The notes beneath the pieces were generated by a model. That model made no database searches. It worked only from the letters and a program-made list of their open reading frames with translations, and was not told the DNA's origin. DNA of 64,000 bases from Symbiodinium natans (Eukaryota; Sar; Dinophyceae; Suessiales; Symbiodiniaceae). The position numbers and the translations under genes were made by a program. The stretch spans positions 124,001 through 188,000 of the forward strand of contig CAJNDS010002440.1 of NCBI GenBank assembly GCA_905221605.1. Direction: 5' to 3'. Shown in pieces: positions 10,401 to 21,445 of this stretch (position 1 is its first letter; the number at the start of each line of letters is the position of its first letter).

Positions 10401-12656
10401 GCACCTCCTGGAAGGATGCCTATGCAAAACACCCAATCTAGGGCTTAGGGTTTTAGGTTTCGGGTTTCGGGTTTAGGGTTTTGGGTTTTGGGTTTTGGGT
10501 TTTAGGGCTTTGGCTTTAGGGTCTTACCCTAAGACTCTTAGGGCTTAAGGGATTTTCGGGTGTTCGGGTTGAGGGAATCTTCGCCAAGCAACAATGCATC
10601 GCGGATGTCTTTGATGTCCTGGGAGAAGTAAGCGTAGGCTGCAGTGGTGACGTGGTTTGTCGCCAAGAGCGCCGTGGTCTGCCCTAGCCCGCGGGCGATC
10701 TTCCAAAGGTCCCGCTTGCTGAATGAAGCCTTCGTGGCCGGCATGGTGCCTGAGCAGAGCTCCGACACCTGATCCGAGCGCAGTTCGCCCAGAGCTCCCA
10801 AGGCCCGACTGTATCTGACGATGGTGGGCACGGCCACTGCCCGAATACCTGGCATCTGAGGCACCTGAACGCAAGCACGATGGCCAACAAGCAACCCCTA
10901 ACTTGTTCGTCGTTACACGAACAGTCCTTAATAGGGATTATAGCATTGCAGTCCCCATTACGTGGTTAGTATAAGGGGGAACATCCCAACCTAACCCTAA
11001 TTAAATCCTGAACCTTTGTATGCTAGTCGAAAACAACGTGGGTCAGAGCTCTCAACAAGTTTGGGCTTTAGCAGCATCCATCTGCTTTTCTATCCTTGAC
11101 AGGCGGACCCCAGGCCTCCAGGTTCTGCGCCAAGGACGCGCAGGAGGCGTCGGTCACGAAGCGAGCGAGCGTGGGCTTGTCGATCATCGCTTGTAACGCC
11201 CTGGCATCGGGAGCATCCTTGCACGCTTGATGCGGATAGGCTTCGCCGTCCACACCTGCCAGCGTTCGCCAGGCAACAAGGTGCCTGCTTGACGTGACGC
11301 GCTCCACCTGCATTCCTGGGATGCCTCGGAACAAATCGAGGACGGGATCGCTGAGGCGCGTAGCTGACGAGAGGATCATCTGCGGCATAGGCCGTTGAAG
11401 GGCATCCTTCAAGAACTCCATGGACACGTTGAAGTCGGAGCTGTGGCCTGCTTCTGACAGAAACTCGTCAAAGAAGATCAGCCACGGGGCGTCCTTCCTT
11501 TCCTTCAAGATGGCCCTGGCAGCACGGGGCGAGGCCAGAATCACATGGTGGTAGTCGAGGGCTGCCAGGCTCCTCTCATCGAAATCCGGCGGGGTAAGGT
11601 TTTGAATGACATGTGCCTGGTATCGAAGAAGTAGCCTCAGCTGCTGAGTTCATAAGCCCCCCCCCCCCCCAAAAAAAAAAAAAGCGCACACTTTCAGCTC
11701 TGATAGGGCATTGTGGTATCCCAAAAAGTGCAACAGTGTACTCACGCAGCTACTAAGTTAACCCCAAACCCTAAACCCTCAACCCTAAACCCTTTAAGCT
11801 ACTAAGTAGCTTGTCCACGGGCCACTCTGCCCAGACAAACCTTGCATCTGCGTGCGCAGTCATGCCGCTGAAGAGCAACTGCGCCACCTCCAGCCTGACG
11901 ACACGCTGCGGCTCCGGGCTGACGTACCTTGGGGACCACATGAACTTCCTGAGTTTAGGTTTAGGGTTTAGGGTTTAGGGTTTAGGGTTTAGGGCTTAGG
12001 GCTTAGGGCTTAGGGTTTAGGGCTTAGGGCTTAGGGCTTCGGGCTGAGGGTTTAGGGTTTAGGGTTACCTAGAATCCCTGTTGAGGCATCTGAACCCACA
12101 AACACTTGCCAATGCGGCGTGCTCCGCCTGCCAAAGCCAGTATGGACATCGTCTTGCCCGCGCCCATGGTCGCTTCGTAGGCGAGGGTAAATGCCTCGCT
12201 TGGCATGCAAACGTTGCAAGCTTGAGGGTTTAGGGTTTAGAGTTTGGGTTCCGGGTTTCGGGTTGAGGCTTTAGGGTTTAGGGTTTAGGGCTTAGGGCTT
12301 AGGGTGTAGGGTTTAGGAAGAATCCTCTAAAAAAAGACTCCTAGAAACATCTGATACATAGATGTTCAATTACACCCAGTAGCATTGTTAGCATTGTCGC
12401 GCACGAAATCTGTGAGCTTGAGCTGGTGGTCCAGGAGGGTTGCTCGATCATTCGCGAGCATGCGCGCGGCGAACTTCTTCTTGTCAGCAGACAGCAACTC
12501 TTGGCGGGCGGCTTGGGCTATTTCCGCCGGCAATGTCATTGAAAGTCGTTTGGCCACAAGGCTGATATCCCCTTTCTCTGGGGGCAGATGAACGTCGCGA
12601 AAATCGTCATCCCAATCCTCCCAGTCCTCATCCGTCACATCGCTCATGTTGTTCAC
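7469..12656 (-). CDS. SF2 DExH-type helicase, 11 or more exons
   Basis: An ATP-dependent nucleic-acid helicase; the substrate cannot be told. Start ATG 12656 (MNNMSDVTDEDWEDWDDD, acidic N terminus); stop TGA 7469-7471. Exons run about 12372-12656; 12069-12221 with Walker A (MGAGKTMS); 11806-11948; 11080-11635 with the DExx box (FFDEF) and motif III (SSAT); 10545-10870; 10160-10247; 9835-9900; 9579-9718 with a motif V-like DATIAHGVNFAI; 8159-8288 with motif VI (QLLGRAGRRG); 7912-8048; 7469-7781. The motifs fall in the right order for superfamily 2, and motif VI resembles the Ski2/DExH group, but DEF instead of DExH in motif II is odd. Introns are families B (11636-11758, 9719-9834), A-like (9485-9577), R (8049-8158), a GC-rich 9-mer array and telomere-type arrays. 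The subfamily is open. Confidence 0.72.
8049..8158. mobile_element. Introner family R
   Basis: CCTTGGGCACCAAATGGAGC at the left and TTTTGGTCCCCAAGG at the right form an inverted repeat; it is the intron after helicase motif VI. A short TTTAGGG trace sits inside. Confidence 0.55.
8360..9470. repeat. CTTGCCCCA 9-mer arrays in opposing orientation with ~140-base repeats
   Basis: CTTGCCCCA units run at 8360-8545, the complement GTGGGGCAA at 8570-8670, then again CTTGCCCCA at 8740-8770 and 9180-9240 and GTGGGGCAA at 9270-9450, so long snap-back arms exist. Between them, about three tandem units (8780-9150) share AGTCCAATAGCACTNGAGGT and an inverted pair around GAGGCAGACTTGTGGC. It fills the helicase intron between motifs V and VI. 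Confidence 0.8.
9485..9577. mobile_element. Introner family A-like
   Basis: AACGGTACCC left half and GGGCAGCAATGGGCTGCTAAG right end follow the family A layout (GAACCTTGAACC... inside, as at 3726-3872). Abuts the helicase motif V exon. Confidence 0.5.
9719..9834. mobile_element. Introner family B with 7-base flanking repeat
   Basis: CTTAGTTGCTGAGT and ACTCAGCTACTAAG ends; AGAGGCC flanks both sides. Intron between helicase exons; removing it joins GIGL to YSEGVNKA. Confidence 0.7.
10905..10990. mobile_element. Introner family H
   Basis: ACAGTCCTTAATAGGGATTA with right part TATAAGGGGGAACATCCCAA; shared with 19160-19225 and 57049-57145. Confidence 0.5.
11636..11758. mobile_element. Introner family B, end duplicated by an array
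   Basis: CTCAGCTGCTGAGT and ACGCAGCTACTAAG ends. Its right terminus AGCTACTAAGT recurs at 11797-11807 beyond a CCCTAAA array. Confidence 0.7.
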
Positions 12657-12874
12657 ACTGGCAGACAGCTCTGACTGGTCGCAACTTGTGCTTCAGGCAA
12701 GGTTGAGCCTGAAACTTGCGGGGGGGAGTCAAGGTCCCTGGCATGCACTGGCACTAAGTGCCAAGCCTGCGCAACGCGCGAAACTGTCACATGGTCAGCT
12801 CTCTAAGTTCGGGCGCATTTTGAGGGAATCCTTCTTTCAAGGGTGCCGTACCGTCTAGGGAACCCCGCAAACGG

Positions 12875-13385
12875 GTTTAGGGTTTAGGGTTTAGGGTTTA
12901 GGGTTTAGGGTTTAGGGTTTAGGGTTTAGGGTCTAGGGTTTAGGGTTTAGGGTTTAGGGTTTAGGGTTTAGGGTTCAGGGTTTAGGGTTTAGGGTTTAGG
13001 GTTTAGGGTTTAGGGTTTAGGGTTTAGGGTTTAGGGGACCCTAATTTAGGGAACGACGCGCATGCCCCAAGGAATCAGCGTGCCTGGCAGGTCACTGCTG
13101 CCATGCCGGGGCAGCTCGAGCCAGCCTGCGCCCCGCAACAGCATTTAGGTTTAGGGTTTAGGGTTTAGGGTTTAGGGTTTAGGGTCTAGGGTTTAGGGTC
13201 TAGGGTCTAGGGTCTAGGGTCTAGGGTTTAAGGGTTAAGGGTTAAGGGTTTAGGGTTTAGGGTTTAGGGTTTAGGGTTTAGGGTTTAGGGTTTAGGGTTT
13301 AGGGTTTAGGGTTTAGGGTTTAGGGTTTAGGGTTTAGGGTTTAGGGTTTAGGGTTTAGGGTGTAGGGTGTAGGGTGTAGGGTGTG
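12875..13385. repeat. TTTAGGG arrays upstream of the helicase start
   Basis: Two long arrays (12875-13034, 13146-13385) with blocks of CTAGGGT, GTTAAGG and GTAGGGT variants, separated by one short exon-like piece. Confidence 0.9.
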
Positions 13386-16010
13386 GGGTTTACGATAGTA
13401 AGGGACCCCCAAGTGGATTGGATTCCAACGTAGAAGGCCCGAATGTAGACTCCCAAGTAGTAGGATCTCCTTACAACAATGACCCCGAATGTAGACTCCC
13501 AAATAGTAGGACCCCCTTACAATAATGACCCCGAATATAGATGCCCAAATGGTAGGATCCCCTTACAGTAAGGGGCCCCAATAAGGTACCCTAAACCCTA
13601 AGCCCTAAGCCCTAAGCCCTAAGCCCTAAGCCCTAAACCCTAAACCCTAAACCCCAAACCCTAAACCCTAAACCCTAAACCCAAGCTTCAAAAGTTTAGG
13701 GTTTCGGGGGAGGTTAGGCCGAGATGCATGCCGCCCTGCAGATGTTCGGCGCAAGCCTCCGGCAAAGGCCCCGGCCCACCGCCGCCAGGGATTAGGCTTT
13801 AGGGCTTGGGGTTTGGGGTTTAGGGTTTAGGGTTTAGGGTTCAGGGTTCAGGGTGGAACCCGTGGCTCCCTCCCATCGACTTCAGGGAGGCAAGCTGAGA
13901 ACAACAAGGTGCTGATTTGACCGGCACCCTCAACCCTAAACCCTACACCCTATAGCCTAGACCGTAAGGATTAGGGAGCTTCAGGGTCTTAGAGTCGAGC
14001 CCGAACTTCAAAATGTTGCGCTGCGAACGACGACGCTCGATGCCTGAAGCCACCCGGAAATCCGAAACATTCAGACTGGGGAACTCCCTAAACCCTAAAC
14101 CCTGAACTCTAAACCCTAGGAAATAAGGAGCCAGGAACCCCCCAAAGGGAGTTCACGAGGGAGACCAAGCAGAGACGGCGGCAAACGGCTTAGGGCTTAG
14201 GGCTTAGGGCTTAGGGCTTAGGGCTTAGGGCTTAGGGCTTAGGGCTTAGGGCTTAGGGCTTAGGGCTTAGGGCTTAGGGCTTAGGGCTTAGGGCTTAGGG
14301 CTTAGGGCTTAGGGCTTAGGGCTTAGGGCTTAGCTCCCCTACCATCGGGAGTTGAGGTGGGCGGTTGCTTGAACACTTGGAAGGTTTACCTGTAGTTTTA
14401 TAAGTTTTAGGTGGCGGTTACAAGGGTCTGTAGATATTCCTTTCCGCTATTCTCATCGTTCCACCTCCCCCCTGAACCCTAAACCCTAAACCCTAAACCC
14501 TAAACCCTAAACCCCTAAACCCCTAAACCCTAAACCCTAACCGTTGAGACTTAGCTTCCTCCGTGGGCACCGCTTCGAACCGCCGCTCGGGCAGAGCTGG
14601 CATGGGCGGCGGCATCACCTTGACAAGGAGAGTGACGTGGGTAGTTCAGATGTCGAACAGGCACATACAACTTGAAGTTAAGGACAAAGTGGTGTTCGGG
14701 ATTAGGGTTTAGGACACGGGGGTGTTAGGGTTTAGGGTTTAGGGGTTTAGGGGTTTAGGGGTTTAGGGGTTTAGGGGTTTAGGGGTTTAGGGGTTTAGGG
14801 GTTTAGCGGTTTAGCGGTTTAGCGGTTTAGCGGCTTAGGAGTTTAGGGGTTTAGGGGTTTACGGTTTGGGGTTTCGGGTTAGGGTTTAGGGTTTAGGGTT
14901 TAGGGATTCCTCCCTCCCGACCTTGAAGGCCATTGTCCTTGAGCTCATGGTCGCGCGCGAGGTCCATCCATAAGGAAACCCAATTCAAGAAGAACTACAG
15001 TATTGTAGTCCTTCTCGAACTGGCTTTGCTTAAGGACCCTCCTTGGCCGTGTTCTTCGGTTCATCCTTCCCGCTGACCACCATCACCACAATCTCGCCTG
15101 GAGCACCTCCCAAAACCCTAAACCCTAAACCCTAAACCCTAAACCCTAAACCCTGAACCCTAAACCCTAAGCCCTAAACCCTAAACCGTATTCTTTCCCC
15201 TCCTTCTCCAACATCGGCCCGATCATACCCAGCGTCTCTTGCAGTGACCAGTCTCGGGAAAGCCATGGCGTCCTAAACGATAAACCCTAAACCCTAAACC
15301 CTAAACCCTAAACCCTAAACCCTAAACCCTAAACCCTAAACCCTAAACCCTCACTGTACTGAACTTGGAACCCTAGCACAAATAAAAAGTCTTGGCTGTT
15401 TCTTGGGAATTACAGAACCAAAAAAACTATTTCCAAGTATACCTAAGCTCAACCCTATAGGCCCCAAACCCTGAATAACCAGCCCTCAAACCTAAGCCAA
15501 AGCCCTGAACCTTAAACCCTAAACCCTAAGCCCGGCAAGGTCGTTCTGTTAGCTAGCCACCAGACCCTAACGCTTTAAAACCCTGAAACCCTAAAACCCT
15601 AAAACCCTAAAACCCTAAAACCCTAAACCCCTAAAACCCTAAAACCCTAAAACCCTAAAACCCTAAAACCCTAAAACCCTAAAACCCTAAAACCCTAAAA
15701 CCCTAAAACCCTAAAACCCTAAAAACCCTAAAAACCCTAAAAACCCTAAAACCCTAAAAACCCTAAAACCCCAAAACCCTGAAACCCTAAAACCCTCAAA
15801 CCCTCATCAACTACCGTAACGTCTGCGGAAGGCCCAGCTTGATCCTTATACTCCCCTGAGAACCTTAATAAAAATAATATTTTTAATATCCTCTTGGGTT
15901 TTGCATGAACAAAAATAGAAAATAATTCCCAAGGGGGGCATAGGATCCAGGTGCTTCGGCTCCGCTGCTGGGTGTACAGAACATGGCGGTCACATGGGGG
16001 TTTACGAAAA
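13040..16010 (-). CDS. Unknown multi-exon gene
   Basis: A string of short, fully open minus-strand exons lies between the dioxygenase and the helicase: about 15948-15995 (reads MFCTPSSGAEAPGSYA), 15803-15853 (EYKDQAGPSADVTVVDE), 15190-15273 (TPWLSRDWSLQETLGMIGPM), 15032-15112 (GEIVVMVVSGKDEPKNTAKE), 14908-14965 (DLARDHELKDNGLQ), 14545-14640 (PPPMPALPERRFEAVPTEE), then possible pieces at 13855-13930 and 13700-13790, and 13040-13145. Introns are a family E element (15991-16097), family F (15853-15941), family P (14966-15031) and telomere-type arrays. The family is not recognised, and start and stop are not fixed. The region could hold more than one gene. Confidence 0.42.
14190..14334. repeat. 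Pure CTTAGGG variant array
   Basis: About twenty uninterrupted copies of CTTAGGG, a one-base variant of the canonical unit. Confidence 0.95.
14966..15031. mobile_element. Introner family P (hairpin)
   Basis: One near-perfect palindrome: GAAGAACTACAGTATTGTAG with outer arms AAGGAAACCCAATT and AACTGGCTTTGCTT. Lies between two exons of the 13-16 kb gene. Confidence 0.5.
15585..15800. repeat. 8-mer CCCTAAAA array
   Basis: Nearly all units carry four A residues, drifting to five A near 15720-15765. Confidence 0.95.
15853..15941. mobile_element. Introner family F
   Basis: Shares TTTAATATCCTCTTGGGTTT and AATTCCCAAGGGG with the copy at 52511-52595; sits between exons. Confidence 0.55.
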
Positions 16011-16097
16011 TAGGGGGGGCCCTAAAATGCCCCCAAATCCTATAATCCTTATTCTAGGACCCTTCAAAAGGGTACCCTGTTTTCAGAAGGCCCCACA
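15991..16097. mobile_element. Introner family E
   Basis: CACATGGGGGTTTACGAAAA at the left and GGCCCCACATGA at the right. Confidence 0.5.
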
Positions 16098-16335
16098 TGA
16101 AGCCGACATCTTAGGGAGGCTCTAGAAGCGGGTGCTCTCAACGTCTGCAGGGCGCCCCCTGCTCACACTTTCGCATCGCTCCTCCTGGCATTTTGCTCAA
16201 CGAGGCAGCTGCAGGCTGTGAGAAGCAAGGCTTCCATGGTCTGCTTGAAGCATCAACGGACAGCAATCCCCACTTGACCTTCGGAAGGACTTTGCGACAT
16301 GCTGTGAGTTTTGCGAAGCCCCAGTGGGTGGACAA

Positions 16336-18327
16336 TCATGGTTGCGTCTGCTTGGCAAACTTCATCTGCGTCTTGGTTCTGAGGAAGACTTGGTACATGA
16401 GCTGTGGGGCATCGACCAGCTTTGTAGCCGAGTGCATCATGCTCCGGTTGTCGAATAGCACCAGGTCACCGACACGCCAGTCATGCCTGTAAACAGCATC
16501 GCCACTCAACCCCGGCAAAAGAATCTCCTCCAGCTGGATCTTGGCTTGTTCCAGCCCCATATCCTGGCACTCCTGCAACAACAAGGGCACCGTCCATAGA
16601 GCTGTACGTCCAGTGAACGGGTGTTGCCTCACACAACACACAAACCGACTGTGATAGTGGCTAGCAGGCATGGATGGCGCTTGAAAACTGTTGACAGGCT
16701 CCGGGTTCTTCAGTGGGCACAGAACCAACATAATCCGTTCTTTTTTTGTGCTTTTAAGGATGGGTATGTTAGACAGAAGATGAGTTCATCATGTTATCAG
16801 GCACTGCCATCAAGAAAGAGGACAGGCAGGAGAGAAACTGCCATTTGCTCGGGTCGTTTGCGGCCCGCTCCGAATTCTGTCTTGTGGGTGAGGGGGCGGG
16901 GGAGGGTTTAGGGTTGGGAGAGGGGGGGCCCGAACGCCCTTAACAATCGAGGGTTACTATGGCAATGTAGGGTCACGGGCGTGCACTGTCTTGCGTTGCG
17001 GGGTCCGACCCAGCCGGACTCCGCACCAAAGAACAAACTTCTTCAGGAAGCCTAGGAAAAACAGAATGACAAACAGTTTACAAGCACGTAGTCAGTAACC
17101 CAGAACTATGCCACTATGCCATGCTGGCAAGACATTCAAGGTTCACAGTCCAGACGAATCTTAGCGGTTCTGCTTGCAAGATAGCTCATGTCCACTGGTG
17201 CCGCGCCTTGCAGGTGAGCCATTCAAGTGCACGTAGCGCCTCGCGTTGCTCGCGCCCTCTCGTCGCTGCAGCTGCTCCTTCGTCAGCGCTGCGGCATCCA
17301 CGTCCTTCACTCGCCGCAAGCCGTTCTCGCTCATGCGCCCGCCGTAGCGGCACATGTTGGCCACACTTTCGTCCAGCAAGTACCGCGGCCCGAAGACGAA
17401 GTTCATTCCCAAGACTTGCTTCTTTGCCTCATCGCTCAGCACATCCCAGGCATGGTACCCACTGGCCCACAGCGTGCTGCGCGTCCGCTCCCCATGCGGC
17501 ACTTGCGCGGCATAGAGGCCGGTTATGCCACAGCCATCGGTGTGCCATTCCTTCGTAGCCCCAGTAAGCAGACGATAACAAGGGCACCCTCTTTAAGGGA
17601 ACCCAAAACCCAAAAAACAGAGGGGGGTAATGGGCACCACTGGGCTACCCAGATTCCATACCAAGATCATTGGCCTCGGGGACGGCCCCATGCCAGAGAG
17701 CGCGATCCGAGGACGGGGTGCCCAGGACACGAACGCCCGGAAGCTCCGGCAAGCAAGACGGGTCGCCGTCTGCAAAAGGCTGGGACCTAGACCCAGGAGC
17801 AACCTAGGAGTAAAAAAGGTGCCCTTATTTTTTGGCTTAAAGGAGCTTGTAAGGGACCCTAAAACCCTAGAAAAAAAGGGAGTTTTTTTGCTTAAAGGAG
17901 CTTATAAGAGACCCTAAAACCCTGAGAAAAAAGGAAATAAGGGCCGACTCTGGGTCCGAGGGACTGCTTCTGTAGCTCCTCAACATCCGCATCCGGGAAT
18001 CTTCCCACGAACTCCAGGAGGCCTCCAGGGCTGAGCCTCTGCTGAGCTCAAAACCCCCCCAGCAAACATGAGAATTTTGGCTGTTTCTTAGGAATTACAG
18101 TGCCCCCCAAATTATCGCACCCCAAAGGTATAGTTTGAGCTGTCTCTGAGGAACTATAGTTCCCCAAAAAAAGTTGCAAAACACAATTGTTTCCAAGTAT
18201 CGCTAAGGAGCTTCTGGTTCCGGAAGAGGAGGAGGCCATGCGACTCGAGGAGAGGCGCCAGGAAGCTGGTCACGGCCTCTTGGCCGATGCTGGAGACATC
18301 CAGGCCTTCCACAACCTTGGGCGCTTT
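16336..18327 (-). CDS. TauD/TfdA-family 2-oxoglutarate-dependent dioxygenase
   Basis: A non-heme Fe(II)/2-oxoglutarate dioxygenase; the substrate is unknown (taurine, sulfonates and other small molecules are typical of the family). Exons: about 18209-18327 (ESHGLLLFRNQKL), 17953-18038 (LSPGGLLEFVGRFPDA), 17649-17786 (PELPGVRVLG...), 17210-17550 starting with EWHTDG, and 16336-16632 ending at TGA 16336. The iron-binding H-x-D pair is codons 17542-17544 and 17536-17538. The last exon carries HPFTGRTALW, GDLVLFDNRSMMHSA with the distal His, and a following LRT arginine, matching the C-terminal half of the fold. Introns: family G at 18039-18208 and family A at 17551-17648, the latter directly before the catalytic WHTDG. 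A possible N-terminal exon lies at about 18810-18890 (ITTSVLHPFLGA). Assignment is firm; the substrate is not. Confidence 0.82.
17551..17648. mobile_element. Introner family A before the catalytic exon
   Basis: CTTCGTAGCC and GGGCTACCC ends; it gives GTAGCC donor and CTACGAAG acceptor on the minus strand immediately before the WHTDG codons of the dioxygenase. Confidence 0.7.
18039..18208. mobile_element. Introner family G
   Basis: Two units with GGCTGTTTCTTAGGAATTAC and GAGCTGTCTCTGAGGAACTA; the TTTCCAAGTATCGCTAAGGA end resembles 3060-3083. Between dioxygenase exons RNQKL and LSPGG. Confidence 0.6.
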
Positions 18328-18899
18328 GGGGTCTTAGGGGTTTAGGGTTTAGGGTTTAGGGTTTTAGGGTTTTAGGGTTTTAGGGTCTTAGGGTTTTAGG
18401 GTTTTAGGGTTTTAGGGTTTAGGGTTTAGGGTTTAGGGTTTAGGGTTTAGGGTTTAGGGTTTAGGGTTTTTAGGGTTTAGGGTTTAGGGTTTGGGGTTGC
18501 AGATACCCAGAGGCTCCAAAACCCCCTTCATTAAGGAATAGACCTTAAATCATATTGGGGTTCCTGTGAGAATCTAACGGATAGTCCTTAACTAAGGGGC
18601 TTTGGATCCTCTGGGATTGCAGCACTTGACAAACCTACTGCTGTAGCTCTAGGCTTAGAGGAGAATCTGGTCCAGGAGTCTGGGGTTGCCCTAAACCCTA
18701 AACCCTAAACCCTCAACCCTCAACCCTGAACCCCTGAATCCTAAACCCCAATCCCTAAACCCTAAACCTCTCCTGTCCACCCATTAAAAAAAAAAACAAA
18801 AAAAACGTCGCCCAAACGAAGGCCCAGCAGCGGCCCCGAGAAACGGATGCAGCACGCTGGTGGTGATCCCGCCGTCCTTCTCGGGTAGTTGGTTTAGGG

Positions 18900-18928
18900 T
18901 TTAGGGTTTAGGGTTTAGGGTTTAGGGT

Positions 18929-18980
<52 letters not shown>

Positions 18981-20430
18981 CGGTTTAAGGGTTGAGGGTT
19001 GAGGGTTTAGGGTTTAGGGTTTAGGGTTTTGGGTTTAGGGTTTAGGGTTCAGGGTTTAGGGTCGGTTTAGGGTTTAGGGTTTAGGGTTTAGGGTTTAGGG
19101 TTTAGGGCTTAGGGCTTAGGGCTTAGGGCTTGGGGCTTGGGGTTTAGGGTTCAGGGCAACCCCATAGTACCCCCTAGTGTACTCCCTACTCAGGACTGCG
19201 AGTATAAGGGGGAACATCCCAAACCATTACTACCATGTGCTTGGAACTTTATCTGTTTTGGGGGGTTCTTGGGCAACAAGTAGATTACCAGCTCTACGCA
19301 TAATACTCCTACGATAGAAGAAGAGTCACCCTTACTACAATACTACTTGAAGCCCGCGGGGGAGTCCTCCCCCATGATTCTGAAGCCAGTTGGCAAAGAA
19401 ACTCAGCAATCTCGAGCCACGATGCTGCCTGCCCCACCTGATTGCTCCCAAAGCACCCCGGAAAAGAATTCGCAAGACACGACTTCTTCCGATACTTCTC
19501 TCCACGCAGATCCGAAGAACACCAGCCGATACACGCATGTAAGGGCGCGCGCCCTTGCGTTTTTGGCGCCCCTGGCTCCCGGACAATCCCACTCGCGGGC
19601 GTGAAGGAGCAAACTACAGGCGGGGATGCGCACATGATACGGTTCTTAAGGGGGGGAATAGTAGGGAGTACTCGGGAACCTTGGGCTACATACCCTTCTT
19701 GGACCCCTCCCTTAAGAACCCTTTAAGCATAGCACCGCATGGCACGCGTGGAGTGGAAGGACGCCGTGGCTGGGACTACTCAGAAGAAAGAGGATGAATA
19801 CGGATGATGACTACAACACGTAGCTCCTTCCAGCGCGAGTACACTGTTTAGGGTTTAGGGATTAGGGCTTCCTGCTCCAACACCTTGCTGTGGTTCAACA
19901 ATTCAGCGATGATGACGATGATGAGCATGACCCTAAACCCTAAGCCCTAAACCGCTTCTGCACCACCAGGATCCAGCTGCAACACCTCCACATCTCAATC
20001 GCGAAGGGCCCTCTTTCAGTCTCCTGAAGGGGGTGTGACGGAATATACACTGAAACTCTCACGAGTATTGAGCGCATTGCGAGTAAATGCTGCAGCAATC
20101 GGATCTGCAGGAGCTTGCGGCGTTCGAAGATCAAACGGGCTTGCAGAACCTCACCATAACCAGGACGGGAATTCAACGAAAGGGGCAAGTCAAGGCAAAC
20201 AAAGCTACCAGCATTTGCCAAGCTGCAGTGGACATCACTCCCACCCTAAACCCTGAACCCTGAACCCTAAACCCTAAACCCTAAACCCATGCTTCGCACT
20301 GCTTCATCGAAGCACACTGCGCAGATGTGTTGACATGTCCACTTGGTGAAGTGGGCCTCCCGTCGGTTGGAACGAAATGTGCCAGAAGTCTGCGGCACGC
20401 TTTGCGCCGCATAATATAGGGGTCGGAAGA
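18900..20430. other. Stretch without a resolved gene
   Basis: Telomere-type arrays fill 18892-19157, with TTGAGGG variants at about 18926-19010. A family H copy lies near 19160-19225. The GC-rich 19320-19650 is open in all three minus frames and in others, so no frame can be chosen. An inverted repeat around GGTTCTTAAGGGGGGG (19640-19730) looks like another introner. 19945-20235 is open on the minus strand and could be an exon, but no motif supports it. Confidence 0.4.
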
Positions 20431-20537
20431 TATACTGACAATAGTCCCCTATGTTCCCCTTATAAGTATACTAAAGCCCCATTCTAATTACTAAGGCCGG
20501 CCCTCTATATTAGTCCATAAACGGAAGGTTTAGATTC

Positions 20538-21445
20538 TCAGGCTTCTGGCTCAGGCGATCTGATCGGAAGCATCAGGCCGGCCACACCTGCGAGAGCTGC
20601 GACACTGTCCCAGCAGAGAATTGCTGTGCCAATCATATGGGAGTTTACGAAAATAGGGGACCCCCAATAGTTTCCCCAAATAGAAAAATTCCTTGGTAAC
20701 AAGGACCCCAATGGGGTACCCCCCAGTTTAAGCGAATGACTGAGGCTTCGGAAACCCCCATATGGCATGGATGTACCACAGGCCGTAAGGTCTACGGTTT
20801 AGGGTTTAGGGTTTAGGGTTCAGGGTTCCGGGTTCGGGTTTAGGGTTTAGGGTTTAGGGTTTGGGGTTTAGGGTTTAGGGTTTAGGGTTTAGGGTTTGGG
20901 GTTTAGGGTTTAGGGTTTAGGGTTTAGGGTTTAGGGTTTAGGGTTTAGGGTTTAGGGTTTAGTCTTTTGCTTTGCCATCCCCAGGGTTGGGTCTCCAAGG
21001 TCTTCGTACCAGCCCCGACAACCTTAAACTCTGAACTTTAAACAATAACCCTAAACCCTGAACCCTAAAACTCCTAAAACCCTCAACCCCTACGCCCTAG
21101 AACCCTAAACCTTGAAGCCTACAACTTAAGCCCCAAAACCTTAAAGCCTGGAACCGCTTTTTCTCTCCCCCTGGGAGCCCCTCGCCTCCCGATCGCCGGA
21201 AGTCCGCCTGAAGAGTCCGGGTGTGGTGGGGGCTTGGGGGGTTTAGGGGTTTGGGGGGTTTTTGGCAAAAAGGATGCAAGGTTTAGGGTTTTTTTTTTTA
21301 TCCGCGAATGCCACGGATTTATGTAAATAGCATCAGGCCAGCGGCATCCCCAGAAGAGCCCAGCCTCCGCATATCGCCGTCTGCGCAGCCACCGGTACTG
21401 GCGTCTTTCGGCGAGAGTCTGGCCAAAATCGGCCAAAATATGCAA
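20538..21445 (-). CDS. C-terminal exons of a membrane protein
   Basis: The last exon, 20538-20637, ends at TGA 20538-20540 and encodes one hydrophobic helix (TAILCWDSVAALAGVAGLML). The exon before it, about 20763-20795, reads RRPYGLWYIHA; a family E element (20634-20765) lies exactly between them, and joining across it leaves a continuous hydrophobic reading. Upstream are exons at about 20950-21015 (GWYEDLGDPTLGMAKQK) and 21300-21440 (ADFGQTLAERRQYRWL, then DAIYINPWHSR). A long telomere-type array fills 20797-20960. The family is not recognised. The 5' end may lie in the ambiguous GC-rich region at 21484-21783. Confidence 0.5.
20634..20765. mobile_element. Introner family E
   Basis: CATATGGGAGTTTACGAAAA and GAAACCCCCATATG ends; internal GGGGTACCCC. 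Between two membrane-protein exons. Confidence 0.65.

Noticed and set aside
13146-15800. CRISPR-like direct repeats
   Set aside because: Units are contiguous 7-8-mers without spacers, in a eukaryotic genome.
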